DNA from: Rikenellaceae bacterium
GTDB taxonomy: Bacteria > Bacteroidota > Bacteroidia > Bacteroidales > UBA932
DNA: 22,270 nt
Reading direction: 5' to 3'
Assembly (NCBI GenBank): GCA_900769905.1
Contig: CAAGIL010000127.1
Coordinates: forward strand, 1-22,270
Position 1 is the stretch's first letter; the number at the start of each line of letters is the position of its first letter. Below, piece by piece: positions 14,872 to 19,830 of this stretch. The notes under the pieces were generated by a model that saw only the letters and a program-made list of their open reading frames with translations, was not told the origin of the DNA and ran no database searches. The translations under genes were made by a program, and so were the position numbers.

Positions 14872-14879
14872 TATTTTTG
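14872..14879 (+). promoter_or_regulatory. Putative Bacteroidota -7 promoter box for truA
   Basis: TATTTTTG matches the Bacteroidota -7 consensus TAnnTTTG exactly and lies 7 bases before the truA ATG, inside the 24-base gap to the divergent moxR gene. No clear -33 TTTG is visible about 20 bases upstream. With so short a distance, the truA transcript would be leaderless or nearly so. The match is short and the region is AT-rich, so chance remains possible. Confidence 0.42.
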
Positions 14880-14886
14880 CATTCGT

Positions 14887-15711
14887 ATGCGTTATTCCAT
14901 CATTTTATCGTACTGCGGAGCCGCATTTCACGGCTGGCAGATTCAGGCTGACGCTGTAAGCGTGCAGGAAGTCCTCGAGAAAGCCCTTTCGCTGCTTCTC
15001 AAGGAAAAAATCAGTGTGACCGGTGCCGGGCGCACGGATACAGGCGTAAACGCCATAGGATACACCGCCCACTTTGACTGCAGCACCGAGGCGGACACCC
15101 GCTCTCTTGTTTGCAAATTAAATGCCATCCTGCCGCGCGAGCTGGCAGTATTGTCCGTCAACAGGGTGAGAGACGACTTTCACGCCCGTTTTGACGCTAC
15201 CAAACGCGAATATACATATTATCTTCATAGGGTCAAAGACCCTTTCGTGGAAAGTTTTTCATATTTCTGCGCATATCCGGGCCTGGATTTTGACAAAATG
15301 AACAGGGCCGCAGCCAAACTCATCGGGCGCAGGGATTTCCGCTGCTTCGAAAAGTCGGGCGCGGACAGCAAGACCTCGATATGCACGGTGTCCGAAGCGC
15401 GCTGGGCCCCCTACGAGCCGACCGTGCACGCTGCCAGGCGCCTGGACGGGGAGGGAAAGCCCCTGCCTGACTACTGGTATTTCCGCATCAGCGCAGACCG
15501 CTTCCTGAGGAATATGGTCAGGGCTGTCGTCGGCACGCTCATCGAAGTCGGCAGAGGCAAGCGCAGCGAGGAGAGCTTCGGCGAACTGCTTCTGGAAGCG
15601 CTCCCCGACAGGGAAAAAAGCGTGATGCGCAGCTGCGCGGGAGAAAGTGTCCCGGGCCACGCCCTCTTTCTTTCGGATATTGAGTACGCTTCCGGGAAAT
15701 ATCAAAAATAA
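14887..15711 (+). CDS. truA: tRNA pseudouridine(38-40) synthase TruA
   Basis: A cytoplasmic enzyme that converts uridines 38-40 of the tRNA anticodon arm to pseudouridine. The 274 residues are near the usual length (about 245-270). The N-terminal YCGAAFHGWQIQ is the TruA signature, and the catalytic Asp is D51 in GAGRTDTGVNA. The central DDFHARFDATKREYTYYLH and the late FLRNMVRAVVGTLIEVGRGK are also family motifs. It starts 24 bases from the divergent moxR gene, and its last bases lead directly into the putative promoter of the exbB-like gene. Confidence 0.95.
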   Translation: MRYSIILSYCGAAFHGWQIQADAVSVQEVLEKALSLLLKEKISVTGAGRTDTGVNAIGYTAHFDCSTEADTRSLVCKLNAILPRELAVLSVNRVRDDFHARFDATKREYTYYLHRVKDPFVESFSYFCAYPGLDFDKMNRAAAKLIGRRDFRCFEKSGADSKTSICTVSEARWAPYEPTVHAARRLDGEGKPLPDYWYFRISADRFLRNMVRAVVGTLIEVGRGKRSEESFGELLLEALPDREKSVMRSCAGESVPGHALFLSDIEYASGKYQK

Positions 15712-15715
15712 TTCG

Positions 15716-15723
15716 TATATTTG
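15716..15723 (+). promoter_or_regulatory. Putative Bacteroidota -7 promoter box for the exbB-exbD-tonB operon
   Basis: TATATTTG fits TAnnTTTG exactly and begins 5 bases after the truA stop codon, 58 bases before the ATG at 15782. A -33 TTTG is not evident. It is the only such box in the 70-base gap before the operon, which is the largest intergenic space in the window and so the most likely promoter site for the downstream genes. Confidence 0.5.
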
Positions 15724-15781
15724 CGTGATTGGGTAGTAGTGCCCGAAATTCGATACTCAGAAAACAAAATCAGCAGCGCGT

Positions 15782-16474
15782 ATGCTATTCACATTACTTC
15801 AGACAGAAATGTCCTACTCACTCTTCGAGATGGCCGCAAAGGGAGGTCCTCTGATGTGGGTGCTTTTGCTTCTCTCCATTGTCGCAATCTACATCTTCGG
15901 CAAGAAATGGTGGACTATCCGCCAGGCCGGCAAGATCGACAAGGACTTCATGATGGACATCAGGGATTACATCCACGAAGGCAAAATCAAGTCAGCGATG
16001 ACCCTCTGCACCAAGTACGACACCCCGGTGGCGCGTATGGTGGAAGCAGGTCTCGCCAGGACCGGCAAGCCTCTCTCCGACGTGCAGACTGCCGTCGAGA
16101 ACGTGGGCAACGTGGAAGTGGCAAGGCTTGAGAAGGGCCTTCCGTACCTCGCCACCATAGCCGGAGGCGCACCTATGATAGGCTTCCTCGGCACCGTAAT
16201 CGGTATGGTGCAGGCGTTCTTCAATATGTCCAACGCCGGCAACAATATCGACATCACCCTGCTTTCAGGCGGTATCTACACCGCGATGATCACCACCGTA
16301 GGCGGTCTCATCGTGGGTATTCTGGCATATTTCGGCTACAACTTCCTCTCCGCCAGGGTATCCTCCCTGGTCTACAGTATGGAGAGCGCAACCATCAAGC
16401 TCATCGACGCCATGAGCGAGCCGGTTGAGGCAGCGGCGAAAGGCGCGGCAGGCGAGGAGAACAAAGCAGAATAA
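15782..16474 (+). CDS. ExbB/TolQ/MotA-family proton channel subunit
   Basis: Inner-membrane subunit of a proton-driven energy transducer that powers a TonB or TolA partner. The 230-residue protein has three hydrophobic helices in the ExbB/TolQ order: one near the N-terminus (GGPLMWVLLLLSIVAIYIF), then two after the cytoplasmic loop. The second begins in the conserved PYLATIAGGAPMIGFLGTVIGM segment and the third spans AMITTVGGLIVGILAYFGYNF. The following exbD and tonB-like genes confirm the system. ATG at 15782 was taken; an in-frame ATG at 15809 (MSYSLFEMAAKGG) is a reasonable alternative that starts closer to the first helix. Neither has a visible Shine-Dalgarno sequence. ExbB and TolQ cannot be separated reliably by sequence here. 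Two bases separate it from exbD. Confidence 0.9.
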   Translation: MLFTLLQTEMSYSLFEMAAKGGPLMWVLLLLSIVAIYIFGKKWWTIRQAGKIDKDFMMDIRDYIHEGKIKSAMTLCTKYDTPVARMVEAGLARTGKPLSDVQTAVENVGNVEVARLEKGLPYLATIAGGAPMIGFLGTVIGMVQAFFNMSNAGNNIDITLLSGGIYTAMITTVGGLIVGILAYFGYNFLSARVSSLVYSMESATIKLIDAMSEPVEAAAKGAAGEENKAE

Positions 16475-16476
16475 TT

Positions 16477-16887
16477 ATGGCACTCAGGAGAATCACCAAG
16501 GCAGACCCGAACATCTCGATGTCCTCAATGACGGACATCGTGTTCCTGCTGCTCATCTTCTTCCTGGTGACCTCCACCCTGGTCAATCCCAACGCCCTGA
16601 AGCTCCTGCTCCCAAAGAGCACCGGGCAGGTGGGCGCAAAGGCCACGGTGAGCGTCTCCATCAAGGATTGGGGAGATGACAAGTACACCTACCACATCAA
16701 CGGCGAGCAGCAGCCCGTCCCGTTCTCCGAGGTGGAGGACGAGCTCGTGGACCTGCTCCAGAGCGAGGAAGACCCTACCTTCTCCATCTACTCCGACGAA
16801 AGCGTTCCGATCGGGGAGATAGTGCAGGTAATGAACATTGCCAAGCGCAACCATTACAAGGTCATACTTGCAACACAGGCTGAATAA
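16477..16887 (+). CDS. ExbD/TolR-family transducer subunit
   Basis: A 136-residue inner-membrane partner of the preceding ExbB/TolQ protein. A single N-terminal helix (about 18-36) carries the key channel residue: SSMTDIVFLLLIFFLV puts the protonatable Asp at D20. The remainder is a small periplasmic domain ending in VMNIAKRNHYKVILATQAE, with the FSIYSDESVPIGEIVQVM pattern typical of ExbD/TolR. Length is normal. It starts 2 bases after the exbB-like gene, and 9 bases, including a GGA, separate it from the tonB-like gene. Confidence 0.9.
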   Translation: MALRRITKADPNISMSSMTDIVFLLLIFFLVTSTLVNPNALKLLLPKSTGQVGAKATVSVSIKDWGDDKYTYHINGEQQPVPFSEVEDELVDLLQSEEDPTFSIYSDESVPIGEIVQVMNIAKRNHYKVILATQAE

Positions 16888-16896
16888 AGGAAAATC

Positions 16897-17673
16897 ATGC
16901 GAGAATCCCAAAGAACGGAAAACATCAACGAGCGGCGTTCCACGCTCACCGGGCTCATAATGACCCTGGCGGTGCACGTGGCGGCGTTCGTGCTGGTTTC
17001 GTTCACGGGACTCAAATACATCTACCCGCCACCGGAGGAACAGGCTATGCTGATCGACTTCAGCGTGGATATGGAGACGGTGGAACAGAGCAGGGGCGTA
17101 GAGCCGAAGGCTGAGGAAGTGGACCTGAGCAGGCCGGTGGAGTTGGCGCAGAGAAGCGAATCCCCTGTCGTCAGCGACACGCCGAACCTCACCCCGGAGA
17201 CAGCCCCGGACAGTTTCGGGGACGTGGATGTCCCGGCACCGGAACCCCAGAAGCCGGCGCTCGACCCCAGGGCGGCGTTCCCCGGAATGGCAAAGAAGGA
17301 CACCACCCTCACCGCAGCCCACAGCGCCACCGAAAGTTCCGAGAATTTCAGGGCCGGCCAGCCGGAGGGCAACTCCGAGCGCAGCAGGACCGACGGCAAG
17401 CCTAACGCCCACATCAAGGGGCGCAACACCGTCGGCAACGTGCCTAGGCCGGTGTACAACGAGCAGGAAAGCGGCACGGTCGTTGTAGACATCTGGGTAG
17501 ACAATTATGGAAATGTAGTCAAGGCCGTCCCGGGAGGCGACGGCACTACGGTTATGAACAAAGCACTTCTTGCGGCAGCAAGGAAAGCGGCGCTTGAAAC
17601 CCATTTCAATATGAGCAAGGACGCGCCTGCGATGCAGGAAGGCACAATTACGTATTATTTTAATCTTAAGTAA
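16897..17673 (+). CDS. TonB/TolA-like energy transducer protein
   Basis: A 258-residue periplasm-spanning protein expected to pass energy from the ExbB/ExbD complex to outer-membrane partners. An N-terminal helix (about 18-38) contains T23-x-x-x-H27, resembling the S-x-x-x-H of TonB that contacts ExbB/ExbD. A long, poorly ordered linker rich in E, P, S and D follows (about 44-175). The C-terminal domain (about 178-258), with VPRPVYNEQESGTVVVDIWV and GNVVKAV, matches the TonB C-terminal fold loosely. The linker is acidic rather than having the Lys-Pro/Glu-Pro repeats of classical TonB, so the protein may act in a Tol-like envelope role instead of siderophore or glycan uptake. One base separates it from the next gene. 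Confidence 0.8.
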   Translation: MRESQRTENINERRSTLTGLIMTLAVHVAAFVLVSFTGLKYIYPPPEEQAMLIDFSVDMETVEQSRGVEPKAEEVDLSRPVELAQRSESPVVSDTPNLTPETAPDSFGDVDVPAPEPQKPALDPRAAFPGMAKKDTTLTAAHSATESSENFRAGQPEGNSERSRTDGKPNAHIKGRNTVGNVPRPVYNEQESGTVVVDIWVDNYGNVVKAVPGGDGTTVMNKALLAAARKAALETHFNMSKDAPAMQEGTITYYFNLK

Positions 17674-17674
17674 A

Positions 17675-18916
17675 ATGGACCAGTTCACTAAAGAAGGTCG
17701 TAAACTTAGACCGAGAAAAACGGCACAGTCAACGGTAAGCGCCGAGAAGGTGGAATATCGTTCGGAGAACCACGGCTACGGCGAAAGGCGCCAGCACACC
17801 GAAGGAAAGCCTTACGGTGAGAGGCGTTCGTATGGCGAAGGCCGTCCTCAGGGTGAGCGCCGTCAGTACGGCGAGCACAGACAGTACAGCAACAACGGAG
17901 AGCACCGTTCCTACAGCAGCAACGGAGAGCGCAGGCCTTACGGCAACAGCGGCGAAAACCGCCAGTATGACAGGCGCGAGCGCAGGCAGGGCCAAGGATA
18001 TGGAAGGCCGTCCCAGGATGAGCGTTTCCAGCGTCCGGCAAAGAACGCCGGTCTGAAGAGGAAGCCGGCTCCGAAAGCAAACGCCAGGAATAAGGCCAAG
18101 TTCAGCAAGGAGTCTTACGATGGCATCAAGAGAATGATCGAGCGTCGTCCTGTGGTAAACGGCGGCACCAGCGAAGAGGTTTTCGTATCCGAAATCAAGG
18201 ACGTTGTACGTCTCAACAAGTTCATCGCCAACTCCGGTGTATGCTCAAGGCGTGAAGCCGACACCCTCATCCAGGCAGGTGTGGTCACCGTCAACGGCGA
18301 GGTTGTCACGGAACTCGGCACCAAGGTGAACATCTACACCGACGACATACGCTTCAACGGCGAAAGGCTTCGCGGCGAGGAGAAGGTTTACCTCATCATG
18401 AACAAGCCTAAGGGCTACGTCACCACCGCAAGCGACCCTCACGCCGACAAGACTGTCATCGACCTCGTAAAAGGTTGCAAGTCACGCGTATATCCTGTAG
18501 GAAGGCTGGACAAGAACACCACAGGCGTGCTTCTCCTCACCAATGACGGAGAGATTGCCGAGCGTCTCACCCACCCTTCTTACGACAAGAAGAAGATTTA
18601 TCAGGTATCCCTTGACAAGGAACTCAGCGAGGACGACTACAAAAAGATACTTGAAGGAGTCACCCTCACCGACGGAGAAGTCAAGGCTGACGAACTCGAA
18701 TACATCGATCCTAAGGACAAGCGCAAGATAGGCATAGAAATCCACTCCGGAAAGAACAGGATTGTACGCCGCATCTTTGACTCCCTCGGCTACACCGTAA
18801 AGGCCCTCGACCGCGTTTACTTCGCCGGTCTCACGAAGAAGGGTCTGAAGAAGGGCGAGTGGAGATACCTCACCGAGGGTGAAGTGAACATCTTGAAGAT
18901 AGGAGCTTACGTATAA
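17675..18916 (+). CDS. RluB/RsuA-family rRNA pseudouridine synthase with repetitive N-terminal extension
   Basis: A 413-residue enzyme of the RsuA/RluB/RluE/RluF family. An S4 RNA-binding domain begins at about 179 (RLNKFIANSGVCSRREADTL), followed by the catalytic domain with NKPKGYVTTASDPH and the active-site VGRLDKNTTGVLLLTND, in which Asp 279 should be the nucleophile. The late GKNRIVRRIFDSLGY supports the RluB/RluF branch, which acts on 23S rRNA; the exact site cannot be told from sequence. About 160 residues precede the S4 domain and are absent from E. coli RluB: a basic, polar tail with repeats of the type GERRxYG (about 36-105). Such tails occur in many Bacteroidota homologues and may bind RNA. 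It begins 1 base after the tonB-like gene and overlaps era by 1 base (TAATG). Confidence 0.9.
   Translation: MDQFTKEGRKLRPRKTAQSTVSAEKVEYRSENHGYGERRQHTEGKPYGERRSYGEGRPQGERRQYGEHRQYSNNGEHRSYSSNGERRPYGNSGENRQYDRRERRQGQGYGRPSQDERFQRPAKNAGLKRKPAPKANARNKAKFSKESYDGIKRMIERRPVVNGGTSEEVFVSEIKDVVRLNKFIANSGVCSRREADTLIQAGVVTVNGEVVTELGTKVNIYTDDIRFNGERLRGEEKVYLIMNKPKGYVTTASDPHADKTVIDLVKGCKSRVYPVGRLDKNTTGVLLLTNDGEIAERLTHPSYDKKKIYQVSLDKELSEDDYKKILEGVTLTDGEVKADELEYIDPKDKRKIGIEIHSGKNRIVRRIFDSLGYTVKALDRVYFAGLTKKGLKKGEWRYLTEGEVNILKIGAYV
17771..18004. repeat. Degenerate GERRxYG-type coding repeats in the pseudouridine synthase gene
   Basis: This stretch encodes residues about 33-110 of the pseudouridine synthase. 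It contains repeats of the forms GERRQ, GERRSYGE, GERRQYGE, GEHRQYS, GEHRSYS and GERRPYG. The copies differ at the DNA level, so they are not recent exact duplications. The result is a basic, Tyr/Gly/Arg-rich, probably disordered tail. Confidence 0.7.
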
Positions 18917-19797
18917 TGGCGCACCGTTCGGGATTCGTTAACATCATAGGCAATCCGAATGTCGGCAAGTCCACGCTGATGAACGCGCTGGTGGGCGAAA
19001 AGCTCTCCATCGTGACCGCCAAGGCGCAGACCACCCGCCACAGGATTATGGGAATAGTGAACGGAGAAGACTGGCAGATAGTCTACTCCGACACTCCCGG
19101 CATACTCAAGCCCAACTACAGGCTTCAGGAGAATATGATGAAATTCGTCGACGGAGCCATTGGCGATGCCGACATCATACTCTATGTGACCGACACGGTG
19201 GAGACCCCCGACAAGAACGGCGAATATGTCAGCAAGCTCAAGGACCTGGAGTGCCCGGTCATAGTCGTAATCAACAAGATCGACATCAGCGACCAGGCAA
19301 AGGTGAAGGAACTTATGGCCTGGTGGCAGGAGCAGATTCCCGCCGCCGTGGTCATTCCGGCATCGGCCAGCGAGAAGTTCAACCTTGAAAGCATACTGAA
19401 CGCTGTCGTCGAGAGGCTTCCGGAATGCCCGCCGTGGTATGACAAGGATGCTTTCACCGACAAGACCCTCCGCTTCTTCGCTTCCGAAATCATCAGGGAG
19501 AAGATACTCCTCAACTACAAGGAGGAGATTCCCTATTGTTGCGAAGTGGGCATAGAGAGCTTCAAGGAAGGCGAGCAGCGCTACGAGATAGGAGCCGTCA
19601 TATACGTGATGCGCGAGTCCCAGAAGGGAATCATAATAGGCAGGCAGGGAGCTGCCCTGAAGAAGGTCGGCACCCAGGCCCGCATAGAGATGGAGGATTT
19701 CTTCCAGAAGAAGGTCTTCCTGAGCATTTACGTGAAGACAGACCCGGACTGGAGGGAGAGCCGCAAGGAACTCAGGAAGTTCGGATACGAAGAGTAA
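18916..19797 (+). CDS. era: GTPase Era
   Basis: An essential GTPase that binds the 3' end of 16S rRNA and takes part in 30S subunit maturation. The 293 residues match Era length. The GTPase domain has G1 GNPNVGKST (12-20), a G3 DTPG, and G4 NKID. A C-terminal KH domain carries KGIIIGRQGAALKKVGTQAR, the RNA-binding loop. All key motifs are present. It overlaps the pseudouridine synthase stop by 1 base, and 33 bases separate it from the topoisomerase gene. Its neighbour is also an rRNA-acting protein, which fits a shared role in ribosome assembly. Confidence 0.95.
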   Translation: MAHRSGFVNIIGNPNVGKSTLMNALVGEKLSIVTAKAQTTRHRIMGIVNGEDWQIVYSDTPGILKPNYRLQENMMKFVDGAIGDADIILYVTDTVETPDKNGEYVSKLKDLECPVIVVINKIDISDQAKVKELMAWWQEQIPAAVVIPASASEKFNLESILNAVVERLPECPPWYDKDAFTDKTLRFFASEIIREKILLNYKEEIPYCCEVGIESFKEGEQRYEIGAVIYVMRESQKGIIIGRQGAALKKVGTQARIEMEDFFQKKVFLSIYVKTDPDWRESRKELRKFGYEE

Positions 19798-19814
19798 AAA
19801 AGCAACAAGCAGTT

Positions 19815-19820
19815 AAGGAG
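19815..19820 (+). promoter_or_regulatory. Shine-Dalgarno-like AAGGAG before the topoisomerase gene
   Basis: AAGGAG lies 10 bases before the ATG at 19831, in the 33-base gap after era. Most other starts in this window lack such a sequence, as is usual in Bacteroidota, where the ribosome makes little use of Shine-Dalgarno pairing. It supports the chosen start; a purine-rich spacer could also explain the match by chance. Confidence 0.4.
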
Positions 19821-19830
19821 AAGAAAAGGT

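Noticed and set aside
14887..14960. Minus-strand promoter for moxR inside the start of truA
   Set aside because: No CAAAnnTA (reverse of the -7 box) was found in this stretch on the plus strand.
16525..17688. A 387-codon minus-strand open frame across exbD and the tonB-like gene
   Set aside because: It spans two well-supported plus-strand genes and their gap; no domain was recognised.
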